The notes under the pieces are model-generated. The model was not told where the DNA came from. It searched no databases and worked only from the letters and a program-made list of their open reading frames with translations. From positions 1 to 61,079 of the forward strand of contig CAZTTG010000031.1 in the NCBI GenBank assembly GCA_964615935.1: a stretch of DNA of 61,079 bases. Direction: 5' to 3'. The DNA is from CAZTTG01 sp964615935. GTDB lineage: Bacteria; Planctomycetota; UBA1135; GCA-002686595. This document shows, in pieces, positions 15,989 through 23,794 of the stretch (positions are counted from its first letter, which is position 1; each line of letters begins with the position of its first letter). The position numbers and the translations under genes were made by a program.

Positions 15989-17713
15989 TCACGAGCAGAT
16001 CGCAAACTCGATCGCGTCGGTCAGGCCCGTGGTGCTGGGGCTCTGGGGGTCGCGGTACCAGTACTGGCCGTTCACCTTCCCGCCCGGGGCCAGGCCGGGA
16101 TCGCCGCCGCCCTGCAGCCAGGCGTTGAAGTCGAAGGTGAAGGCCCCCGAGCAGTCGTTGGGCGGCGGATTGCCGCCCGAGCTCTGCACCGGGGTGCGCC
16201 TGATGGGGGGCTGGACGCACAGGAGGCCGCCTTGGAAGGGCACGGCCATCCGCCCCGACACGCCGTAGAAGAAGATGCCGTTCTTGTTGTTGATGACCTG
16301 AACGGCGGTGATGTCGAAGGGCCTCGGATCGGAGGCGCTGGGCACGCCCGACCATCCGATGGCCGGGGTGCAGCCCTTGGAGTTCACCTTGGCGGTGCAG
16401 TACACCTCGGGCTCGCTCATCGAGAAGACCCAGGCCGAGCCCGAGGAGGAGCCGTGATCGTCGTCGTCGGGGGCGCCCAGGACGGCGGTGCCCTCCGCGA
16501 GCGCGACCGAGGTGCCGGCGTGATCGCCGAAGTCGCCGCCCGAGGGTGCGAGATAGGCGGTCTCCACCCAGCCCGACGCCCCCTGCAGCTCGTAGAGGTA
16601 GGCGGAGCCCGAGTTGCAGTTCTGGGTGTAGGGGCAGGCCGGGTTGTCGCCCGGAGCGCCGATCAGCGCCCGCACACCCTCCAGGGAAACCGATCTTCCG
16701 AAGTCGTCGCTGGGCTCCGCGTCGCTGGCGGTGATCATCGCCGTTTCCACCCAGTCTCCGAGGGCCACTCTCCGGAAGACGTAGGCCGCTCCCGTGGGGG
16801 GTGAGCCGCCCACGCCCGGGGCGCCCGCCAGGACCCGATCGCCGGAGATGGACACGGACTGGCCGAACTTGTCGTTGGCGCCAATGCCCGTGGGAGAGAG
16901 GACCCTGACGAGCCAGGTGCTGCCCTGCCACTCGTAGACATGTACGGTCCCCTGGTCCGTCCAGTACATGTTGTCCATGGGTGAGCCGACCGCGATGAGG
17001 TCGCCCTCGATGTCCACCGAGGTGCCGTACTCGTCGCGGAACTCGGGGAACTGCAGGTTCTCTAACTTGCGCGTCTCGACCCAGGTCGAGCCCTGCTTCT
17101 CGAAGAGGTAGACCGCGCCGTAGTAGCAGCTCCCGCTCGCGCAGGAGGTGCCGTTGTGCCAGGGCGCTCCGACCACGGACCGGTCCCCGGAGATCGCCAC
17201 CGAGAAGCCGAAGTGGTCCAGGTCTCCGGTCGTGAGGTTGGGGAGGTCGCTGGGCAGGAGCTTCTGCGTCTCGACCCACTGGGATCCCTGCCTCTCGAAG
17301 ACGCGAACCGCGCCGCAGGTGACGTTGAAGTGGCCGTTCTGGGTGGACTCGAAGGTAGCTCCGACCAGCAGCGTGTCGCCCTCGATGGCGACTGAGGTCC
17401 CGAAGCGACTCAGGTCGCTGGGGTCCCCCTCGAGCCTCTGCATCTGGGTCCAGCCCGATCCGGACCTCTCGAAGACGTAGACGGCGCCCTTGAAGCCGGA
17501 GGCCTCCGGGGCGCCGATCAGCATCGTGTCCCCGTCGACGGCGCAGGCCGTGCCGAAGAGGTCGCCCTCGGAGGCGTCCCCGGCGGTGAGCTGCTGGACC
17601 TCGCACTGCGCCCCGGCGGCGGGCGCGAGGGCGGCGAGCGCCAGGACCAGGACCGAGGCGGCGGTCGCCGCCCGGCCCCTGACGCGTTCGGCGGATTGGA
17701 TGGAGCACTTCAT
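15989..17713 (-). CDS. Secreted seven-repeat FG-GAP protein with planctomycete-type C-terminal domain
   Basis: 574 residues. A cleavable signal peptide (about residues 1-37, ending AGA-Q) is followed by seven repeats of the form FGxSVAIxGDxxLVGAP, suggesting a seven-bladed beta-propeller. The C-terminal 130 residues (from YCTAKVNSKGCTPAIG onward) form a distinct Cys-containing module with GRMAVPFQGGLLCV and NPPPNDCSGAF. I recognise this module from many secreted proteins of planctomycete genomes; its function is unknown. The start ATG at 17713 is chosen because GAGGAAAG lies 5 nt upstream and a signal peptide starts there; the frame stays open to 17962 but that part is not protein-like. The divergent region 17714-18012 shows no promoter I can defend. 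Confidence 0.85.
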   Translation of the reverse strand: MKCSIQSAERVRGRAATAASVLVLALAALAPAAGAQCEVQQLTAGDASEGDLFGTACAVDGDTMLIGAPEASGFKGAVYVFERSGSGWTQMQRLEGDPSDLSRFGTSVAIEGDTLLVGATFESTQNGHFNVTCGAVRVFERQGSQWVETQKLLPSDLPNLTTGDLDHFGFSVAISGDRSVVGAPWHNGTSCASGSCYYGAVYLFEKQGSTWVETRKLENLQFPEFRDEYGTSVDIEGDLIAVGSPMDNMYWTDQGTVHVYEWQGSTWLVRVLSPTGIGANDKFGQSVSISGDRVLAGAPGVGGSPPTGAAYVFRRVALGDWVETAMITASDAEPSDDFGRSVSLEGVRALIGAPGDNPACPYTQNCNSGSAYLYELQGASGWVETAYLAPSGGDFGDHAGTSVALAEGTAVLGAPDDDDHGSSSGSAWVFSMSEPEVYCTAKVNSKGCTPAIGWSGVPSASDPRPFDITAVQVINNKNGIFFYGVSGRMAVPFQGGLLCVQPPIRRTPVQSSGGNPPPNDCSGAFTFDFNAWLQGGGDPGLAPGGKVNGQYWYRDPQSPSTTGLTDAIEFAICS

Positions 17714-18012
17714 GGTTCTTTCCTCGGCTTCTGGATCGCGGGGTGCGTCCGGGCCGGCCCCTGGGCACCGTGGCCCCGGACCCCTGCTCCTGCGACGGCT
17801 GCGGGCGGCCGTTACGCGGAGATCGGGGTCTCGGGTCCGCGCCGGCGATCCGGCCGGAAAAACCTTCCACCCGGGCTCGAACCGCTCCAGCGACCTGCGG
17901 TCCGCGGGCCCCTCCCCGCCGCCGATCTGGTGATAGGTTTCAGGTGGAACCCGCCCGCACACCTTCCCCTCCGGGACACCGGATCCCGACGGCCCACGAG
18001 CCCCGGGGGAGC

Positions 18013-19335
18013 ATGATCTACCAGCCGGACAGCACCAAGGACCTCCCCTTCGACCAGTACCAGCGCTACCGGCTGGTGGCCGACCTCGTGGGGCGACTGC
18101 AGCGCGGGAACGGTCCCCTTCGGGTGCTGGACGTGGGGGGGCGCACGGCGCTCCTGCGCAGGTTCCTGCCCGATCACGAGGTCGTGCTGGTCGACAGCGA
18201 GCCCGCCGACGAGGCGGGCCTGGTGCTGGGCGACGGATCGGCGCTGCCCTTCGCCGACGACACCTTCGACGTGGTCTGCGCCCTGGACACCCTGGAGCAC
18301 GTCCCTCCCGACCGGCGCCGCAGCTTCGTCGCGGAGTGCGTCCGCCTGGCGCGCACGCACGTGGTCTTGGCGGGGCCCTTCCACGAGCAGCGGGTGGTCG
18401 AGGCCGAGGAGCTGCTGCAGGGCTTCCTCGAGAAGCGCCTGGGGGTCTCGCACCGCTACCTGCGGGAGCACCGGAGCCTGGGATTGCCGGCGCGCGACGA
18501 GATCGAGCGCGAGCTGCGTTCCCTGGGCGCGGAGGTCAGGAGCACGGGCCACGGGAGGCTCGAACGCTGGCTCCTGTGCATGTGCCTGGGCCTGTATCTG
18601 GACCACGACCCGGCCCTGCAGTGGCTGGCGGCGGGCTTCCACCGCTTCTTCAACGAGGAGATCCACCTGACCGACCGCGGGGGGGCCGTGTACCGGCACG
18701 TGGTCGTGGCCGCCTTCGGGGGTGCCCGGCTCCCGGCGGACGAGCTGGCGGCCGAGGAGCAGCCCAACTCCCTGGACATCGGGAAGCTGGTCCGCTTCGC
18801 CGCCGAGATGCGGCTCCTCGAGCGCGCGCGCGAGTCGTGGGCCGAGGAGCGCGCGGGCTGGGTGGGTTCGCAGGAGGCCTGGCTCGAGGACAGGCGGCAG
18901 ATGCTGGAGGTCATGAACCGGCTGCGGCGCGAAGCGCTCGAGCACGCCGACACCACCCGGATCCTGCGCGCCGACCTGACCCGGCACCGCCGGACGGGGA
19001 CCGCGCTCGAGGGCCGCCTGAGGGGGCTGGACGATGCCCTGCACGAGGCCTGCGATCGGCACGCCCAGGCCGGCGAGGCGCTGGAGCGCAAGCTCGCCGA
19101 GGTGGAGGGCGTGGCCTGCGGGCTCCAGGGCGAGCTCCGGGACTCGCTGCAGGAGGCCCAGCGCCTCGGCCGCCTCCTCAAGGAGCGCGACCGGCGGGTG
19201 GGGGAGCTCACCCGCAGGCTCCGCAGCCGCTGGGGCAACCTGCGCCGACTCCTCTCCTGGCGCAAGGCCGGGTCGGGGGATCGGGCCTCCGGCGGAGGCT
19301 CCTTCGCGCGGGAGGCGCCGGACCTCTCGGCCTGA
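18013..19335 (+). CDS. Class I SAM-dependent methyltransferase with long coiled-coil tail
   Basis: 440 residues. The N-terminal half is a Methyltransf_11-type Rossmann domain: VLDVGG (SAM motif I, about 38-43), acidic LVDSE (motif II), GDGSALPFADDTFDVVCALD (about 74-93) and LEHV. From about residue 260 the sequence becomes Glu/Arg/Leu-rich with heptads and no Gly or Pro, a predicted coiled coil, ending in a basic segment. Such tails are common in methyltransferases of surface-polysaccharide clusters, but the substrate is unknown. GGGGGA lies 2 nt before the ATG. It is codirectional with the phosphodiesterase gene 76 nt downstream. Confidence 0.8.
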   Translation: MIYQPDSTKDLPFDQYQRYRLVADLVGRLQRGNGPLRVLDVGGRTALLRRFLPDHEVVLVDSEPADEAGLVLGDGSALPFADDTFDVVCALDTLEHVPPDRRRSFVAECVRLARTHVVLAGPFHEQRVVEAEELLQGFLEKRLGVSHRYLREHRSLGLPARDEIERELRSLGAEVRSTGHGRLERWLLCMCLGLYLDHDPALQWLAAGFHRFFNEEIHLTDRGGAVYRHVVVAAFGGARLPADELAAEEQPNSLDIGKLVRFAAEMRLLERARESWAEERAGWVGSQEAWLEDRRQMLEVMNRLRREALEHADTTRILRADLTRHRRTGTALEGRLRGLDDALHEACDRHAQAGEALERKLAEVEGVACGLQGELRDSLQEAQRLGRLLKERDRRVGELTRRLRSRWGNLRRLLSWRKAGSGDRASGGGSFAREAPDLSA

Positions 19336-19411
19336 AGTGGGGGTCGCCTCCCGGGCCATGGCCGCGCGCGCCCCGTATGCTAGCCTCAGCGCCCGCTCAG
19401 GCGGTCCACCC

Positions 19412-20854
19412 ATGCCCACCCCCGCAGGATCCCGAAGGCACGACAGGCGGCGCCGGCTCGGCGCAGCCCTGCTGATCCTGACGCTCGTCGCCTCCTGCGG
19501 CGGCGGGGCCGAGGAGCCCGCCTCCGGGGGCGCCCGCCCGCCCGTCCTGGTCCTGGCCATCGACGGCCTCGAGTGGGACGTCCTCCTGCCGCTCCTGGCC
19601 GAGGGCCGCCTGCCGACCCTGGCCGGCCTGATGGAGCGCGGCGCCTTCGGCTTCCTCGAGACCCTGGTCCCCACCAAGTCGCCGCGCATCTGGGGGACGG
19701 TGGCCACCGGGAAGATGCCCGAGGAGCACGGCATCACCGACTTCGTCAAGCCGCCGAGCGGGCCCGCGACCCTGCCGGTCCTGCTCACCAGCCACGACCG
19801 CAAGGCCAAGGCGTGGTGGGACATCCTCGGCGATCGCGGGCTGGAGAGCGACACCATCGGCTGGTGGTCCACCTGGCCGGCGGAGCCCGTGGCCGGCCGG
19901 CTGGTGGCGCAGACGAACACCAAGGACCGGAAGTTCGGGCCGATCCTCGAGCTGCGGGACGGCGAGGAGCAGCGGCTGGGACTGACCTGGCCCGCGGCCG
20001 AGGAGAAGCTCGTGGTGGAGCTCTTCGAGGCCCACGACGCCTCGATCGACGAGCACCTCGAGGCGATCTTCGGCGATCCGGGGCAGCTCAGCGAGCTCGA
20101 GCAGCAGCGGGTGGACATCCTGGCCTGGTCCCTGCGCGCGGACCTGACCTACCTCGAGCTGGCCCGCCGCCGCGCGGCGGCGGGCGATCCCCCGGCGGTC
20201 ACGGCCGTCTACGTGGGGCTCACCGACGTGGTGGCGCACCGCTTCTGGGCGGCGCTGCACCCTGAGGACTTCCCGCTCGAGGCCGACTCGCAGGAGGTGA
20301 GGCGCTTCGGCCACATGATCCCGGCCGCCTACGAGTACGTGGACGCCCGCATGGGCGAGCTCATCTCGCTCTACCCGACGGACACCACGGTGCTCGTGGT
20401 GTCCGACCACGGCATGAGCTCGAAGCCCCTGAACGTCGAGCGCTACGACTGGAGCGCCGACGTGCCGCCGGTGACCGGCCATCACCCCGACGGCGAGCCC
20501 GGCATCCTCATCGCGGCCGGGCGCGGGATCCGCCGGCGGCCCGCGCCGGCGCCGCTGCCCCGGCTCGCCCGCGAGGACCTCGAGAGCCTGGGTGGCGTGG
20601 CCGACGTCTGCCCCACCCTGCTGGCCCTGCTCGGCCTGCCGGCGGGCGAGGACATGGCGGGTCGGGTCCTGACCGGGCTCCTGGATCCCGAGCTCCTCGA
20701 GCGGGGCCTGCCGGCGCCGGTTCCCACCCACGACGACCCCGCCTGGGTCGCCCGGCGCGCGAGGCTGGCGGAGCTCAACGTCGAGAACGTCGAGCGCCTG
20801 GAGCAGCTCCGCTCACTGGGCTACCTGGGGGACGAGGCGGAGGGGGACGAATAG
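19412..20854 (+). CDS. Exported lipoprotein of the type I phosphodiesterase/nucleotide pyrophosphatase (alkaline phosphatase superfamily)
   Basis: 480 residues. A lipoprotein signal ends LVASC (Cys29). The alkaline phosphatase superfamily metal motifs are in order: AIDGLEWD (first Asp, about 49), the nucleophile region PTKSPRIWGTVATGKMPEEH (about 88-107), YVGLTDVVAHRFW (Asp/His, about 268-280), VVSDHGM (Asp-His pair, about 330) and TGHHPDGEPGILIA (His). It probably hydrolyses phosphodiesters or phosphate esters outside the cytoplasm; the substrate cannot be read. ATG at 19358 would add 18 residues but places Pro/Ser-rich sequence before the signal, so 19412 is preferred. Confidence 0.82.
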   Translation: MPTPAGSRRHDRRRRLGAALLILTLVASCGGGAEEPASGGARPPVLVLAIDGLEWDVLLPLLAEGRLPTLAGLMERGAFGFLETLVPTKSPRIWGTVATGKMPEEHGITDFVKPPSGPATLPVLLTSHDRKAKAWWDILGDRGLESDTIGWWSTWPAEPVAGRLVAQTNTKDRKFGPILELRDGEEQRLGLTWPAAEEKLVVELFEAHDASIDEHLEAIFGDPGQLSELEQQRVDILAWSLRADLTYLELARRRAAAGDPPAVTAVYVGLTDVVAHRFWAALHPEDFPLEADSQEVRRFGHMIPAAYEYVDARMGELISLYPTDTTVLVVSDHGMSSKPLNVERYDWSADVPPVTGHHPDGEPGILIAAGRGIRRRPAPAPLPRLAREDLESLGGVADVCPTLLALLGLPAGEDMAGRVLTGLLDPELLERGLPAPVPTHDDPAWVARRARLAELNVENVERLEQLRSLGYLGDEAEGDE

Positions 20855-20880
20855 GAGGTCGGCGCCGCCGCGAATCGGCT

Positions 20881-21891
20881 TCAGGCGGCCCGATCGAGTC
20901 GATCCTGCACGCGACTCAGATAGACGAAGAAGAAGGCGATCACCAGGCCTCCGATGCCGGCTCCGGCCAGGGCCACGGTGAGCAGGAACCGCAGCGATGC
21001 GGCCCGCTGCTGCGAGGTATCCAGGGCCGCCACCAGCAGCCCCACCTCCCGGTCCCCGACGTCGGTCAGGCTCAGAGTGGCGATCCGATGTCGGCGATCG
21101 TCGTAGGTCACCTGGAGACCGGGAGTCGCGCCCTCGAGACCATGGGTGGAGAGCAGGGTGGAGAGCTCCTCGGGCATCTCGGAGGAAGCGTCACCGATGG
21201 CCACGGAGTCGGGGTAGCTGTCCCAATTCGCGCGGCGACCCAGCATCTGCATGCCGGCCAGCCAGCCCTCGCGGTCGAGGTGTTCCTTCCACATGATGGG
21301 GAAGACGTCCACTCCGAGCGAGCGGTCGATGACCTGAATCATGTGGTAGGCCTCGTGGCCGAGTTCCACGTACCCGATGAGTTGCCCCTCATCGAACCAG
21401 GGGTGCACGACCCGCAGCGTGAGGGTCCCCAGGGGACCGAGCTCCATGCCCCAGGAGGGTCTTCCCGTGCTCTCCGCCTTCAGCGTGGTGATGCGTTCGA
21501 TCAGGTCTCCATGCCGGTCCGGCTTGTGGACCCGGAGGATGTTCACGCGGTTGGCTCCGGTGAAGTACATATGCGTGATCTGGGCCGTGTTGAGCAGCCT
21601 CCGGAACAGGGGCTCCGCTCGCTGGAGGAGAATCTCCCGGTCCCCTGCCCCGAGAGAGGCCCGGAGCTCCTCGTCCCGCGCCATGGCGGTGAGCGTGGCG
21701 CTCATCATGCCGCAATCCTCCAACATGTGACTCCGCCAGCGGTCCTCGATCCGGTCCATCCGCTCCCCGACCTCGGCGTCGAACCGGTTTCGATCGTACA
21801 TGTAGGCGCTGAGCACGAGGGCGCCGAGGAGGACGCCCAACACCAACGCCAGGGGCAGGAGCACGGGGGTTCTGATCGAATCCGGATTCAT
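20881..21891 (-). CDS. Membrane-anchored dCache_3-type sensor protein without output domain
   Basis: 336 residues. A first membrane helix (about residues 10-32), a periplasmic domain of about 260 residues and a second helix (about 307-329) are followed by only a dozen residues (SRVQDRLDRAA). The periplasmic part has dCache_3 landmarks: HMYFTGANRVNILRVHKPDR (about 100-119), GPLGTLTLRVVHPWF (about 144-158) and YVELGHE. No kinase, HAMP, GGDEF or methyl-accepting domain follows. It is divergent from a histidine kinase gene 293 nt away, so it may act as a detached ligand-sensing partner of that kinase. The start is the ATG just before the first helix. Confidence 0.75.
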   Translation of the reverse strand: MNPDSIRTPVLLPLALVLGVLLGALVLSAYMYDRNRFDAEVGERMDRIEDRWRSHMLEDCGMMSATLTAMARDEELRASLGAGDREILLQRAEPLFRRLLNTAQITHMYFTGANRVNILRVHKPDRHGDLIERITTLKAESTGRPSWGMELGPLGTLTLRVVHPWFDEGQLIGYVELGHEAYHMIQVIDRSLGVDVFPIMWKEHLDREGWLAGMQMLGRRANWDSYPDSVAIGDASSEMPEELSTLLSTHGLEGATPGLQVTYDDRRHRIATLSLTDVGDREVGLLVAALDTSQQRAASLRFLLTVALAGAGIGGLVIAFFFVYLSRVQDRLDRAA

Positions 21892-22017
21892 GGGCCGGGT
21901 GCTCCGCGATCGCCGCCCACGGGGTCGCCCCCCGTCCGGAGAACGAGGGGAGCCCCGATGCGGCCCGGCCATGGGGCGGGTACAATGCCGCCCGCGTGCC
22001 GGGCCGAGGGTCCCCTC

Positions 22018-22033
22018 AGCAAGCTCGTTACCA
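22018..22033 (-). promoter_or_regulatory. Candidate sigma-54 promoter for the dCache_3 sensor gene
   Basis: Minus-strand TGGTAAC-GAGC-TTGCT against the consensus TGGCACG-N4-TTGCW: GG at -24 and TTGC at -12 with correct spacing. It would give a leader of about 115 nt. Individually weak; supported by four similar sites in the locus. Confidence 0.4.
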
Positions 22034-22184
22034 TGCACGAGGTCATCGAGGCGAGTCTAGCAATCCCGGTGGGGGTAATGCACTCCCCAGGCACCATCCG
22101 GCCGGCGACCGGCGAAGCACTCCCCACGATGCGCTCGGTCTCGATCGACGCTGCGAGAACGGTTTCCATGCGGGCCATCACCGG

Positions 22185-23639
22185 ATGAGACGACGCATCG
22201 TCATCAGTCTCGGCATCCTGCTGGCCCTGTGCCTCGTCGGCCAGGCCGCCGCGCTCCTTGCGCTCGACCAGAGCATCAGCCGGCTCGGAGGGCTCACCGA
22301 ATCCCATCGCATCCAGGCCATGCGGTCCTCCCTGAACTCAAGCAGCGTTCAGGTCCAGCGCGACCTCCTGGCCCAGCTGGCCGGCCAGGAATACGACGAT
22401 GAGCGGGTCCGGCACACGATCTGGCGGTTCGAGGACTCCCTGCTCCAGTGCCAGACCTGCCACCACGAGCCGGGGATCCAATCCCAGCTGGACACGATCC
22501 AGGAGTCCATCGAGGGTTGGCTCCTCGATTCCGAGCCGGTTCGCACCAATGCGCAGAGGCGGCCCATCGGCAGCCAGGAACAGGCGATTCTCGAGCAGGC
22601 CGATGCCATGGTCGAGCTGACCACGGCGCTCGTGGATCAGGCTCACCGAGGTCTCTCGGCGAGGAGCAGCGAGGTGGAGAGTATCGTCCACTGGGCGTGG
22701 GTGACTCTCTACGCGACGCTGGCGGTGGCGCTGGTGTTCGGGGGGCTGGTGGCCTTCGATCTGCAGCGAAGACTGACGAAGCCCGTATCCCAGCTCCTGC
22801 AGATGATCGGGCGATCCCGGCACGGCAGTCCGCCGGACGGCTTCTCGATCTCGGGTGACGAGGAGTTCCAGCAACTGGGCAGGGCCTTCGAGCAGGCGTA
22901 TCGGGATCTGAGGAACGCCCAGGATGGAGTGCTGCAGGCGGAGAAGATGGCCGCCATAGGTCGCCTGGCCGCCGGCGTGGCGCACGAGGTCACCAATCCG
23001 GTGGCCAGCATCTCCTCCATCGTGCAAATGATGCGCCGCCGGCCCGAGGCCGACAGGAGCGATGAGCAGCTCGACCTGCTCATGGAGCACGTCCAGCGAA
23101 TCTCCAACATCGTGCGGGAGTTCCTGGTCTTCTCCCGCGTACCCCGAGAGCGGGAGCGGAACCGGGTTGCGGTCGACATCGCCGCGCTGCTCGACCAGGC
23201 CACGGACCTGCTCGGGCTAGATCGCCGCTCGCAGGGCATCCAGGTCGTCCGGGACTACGGCCCGGGCCTGGAGCCGGTCCCGGGCGACGCGTACCGGCTG
23301 GTCGGCGTGTTCACCAACCTGATCATCAACGCCTACGACGCCATCTGCGACCGCGGGGACGGCGCCGGCACCCTCGAGATCTCGGCCCGGGACGAGGGCG
23401 AGCGGCTGGTCATCCGGTTCTCCGACGATGGCGTCGGCATGTCGGAGGAGACGGCCTCCAACGTCTTCGAGCCGTTCTTCACCACCAAGGAGCCGGGGGC
23501 CGGCACGGGGCTGGGCCTGTGGATCTGCTACGAGGCGATCCGCGAGCACGGCGGCCGCATCCGGATCGAGAGCCGACCGGGCGCCGGCACGACGGTGATC
23601 ATCGAGCTCCCGCGCGACGGGGGCCCCCCGGCTGACTGA
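22185..23639 (+). CDS. Sensor histidine kinase with a periplasmic c-type heme motif
   Basis: 484 residues. Helix one (about 5-28), a periplasmic domain (29-165), helix two (168-191), a HAMP-like linker, a dimerisation domain with VAHEVTNP (His267) and an HATPase domain (NLIINAYDA N-box, DDGVGM, FTTKEPGAGTGLGL). The periplasmic domain contains C89-Q-T-C92-H93, a heme c attachment motif followed by a second His, so the kinase may sense redox state or a heme ligand such as O2 or NO. No response regulator lies beside it. Its kinase core is very similar to the kinase at 40749-42038, so both may feed the regulator at 39403-40752. The start ATG has the same local context (CCGGATGAGACG) as the other kinase. 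Confidence 0.88.
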   Translation: MRRRIVISLGILLALCLVGQAAALLALDQSISRLGGLTESHRIQAMRSSLNSSSVQVQRDLLAQLAGQEYDDERVRHTIWRFEDSLLQCQTCHHEPGIQSQLDTIQESIEGWLLDSEPVRTNAQRRPIGSQEQAILEQADAMVELTTALVDQAHRGLSARSSEVESIVHWAWVTLYATLAVALVFGGLVAFDLQRRLTKPVSQLLQMIGRSRHGSPPDGFSISGDEEFQQLGRAFEQAYRDLRNAQDGVLQAEKMAAIGRLAAGVAHEVTNPVASISSIVQMMRRRPEADRSDEQLDLLMEHVQRISNIVREFLVFSRVPRERERNRVAVDIAALLDQATDLLGLDRRSQGIQVVRDYGPGLEPVPGDAYRLVGVFTNLIINAYDAICDRGDGAGTLEISARDEGERLVIRFSDDGVGMSEETASNVFEPFFTTKEPGAGTGLGLWICYEAIREHGGRIRIESRPGAGTTVIIELPRDGGPPAD

Positions 23640-23686
23640 GCTCTCCGCCCCGCGGCGAATCGAGGCGGGAAGGGTGCAGGCCAGTC

Positions 23687-23738
23687 GAAGGGCGAGGCCC
23701 CGCCTTCTCGAAGTCGAGAAGACGAGGCCTCGCCCTTC
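23687..23738 (-). terminator. Long hairpin terminator between convergent genes
   Basis: 25-nt arms (23687-23711 and 23714-23738) with a 2-nt gap. On the + strand two positions are C-A mismatches; on the - strand transcript the same positions are G-U pairs, giving an unbroken stem. It lies downstream of the 8-heme cytochrome gene (- strand) and also of the kinase gene (+ strand). No T-tract. The tip contains TTCTCGAAGTCGAGAA. Confidence 0.65.
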
Positions 23739-23794
23739 TCAGCGGCAGGAAACCTCGCCGCCGATCGTGGAGCCGGCTCTCCGGCCCCTCCGCG

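Noticed and set aside
22067..22082. Plus-strand sigma-54-like site CGGTGGG-GGTA-ATGCA before the heme kinase
   Set aside because: Only GG and TGCA match; too weak to list as a feature.
23705..23720. A third perfect TTCTC-N6-GAGAA palindrome as an enhancer site
   Set aside because: It forms the tip of a 25-bp hairpin between two convergent genes and is far from any promoter; the terminator explanation is simpler.
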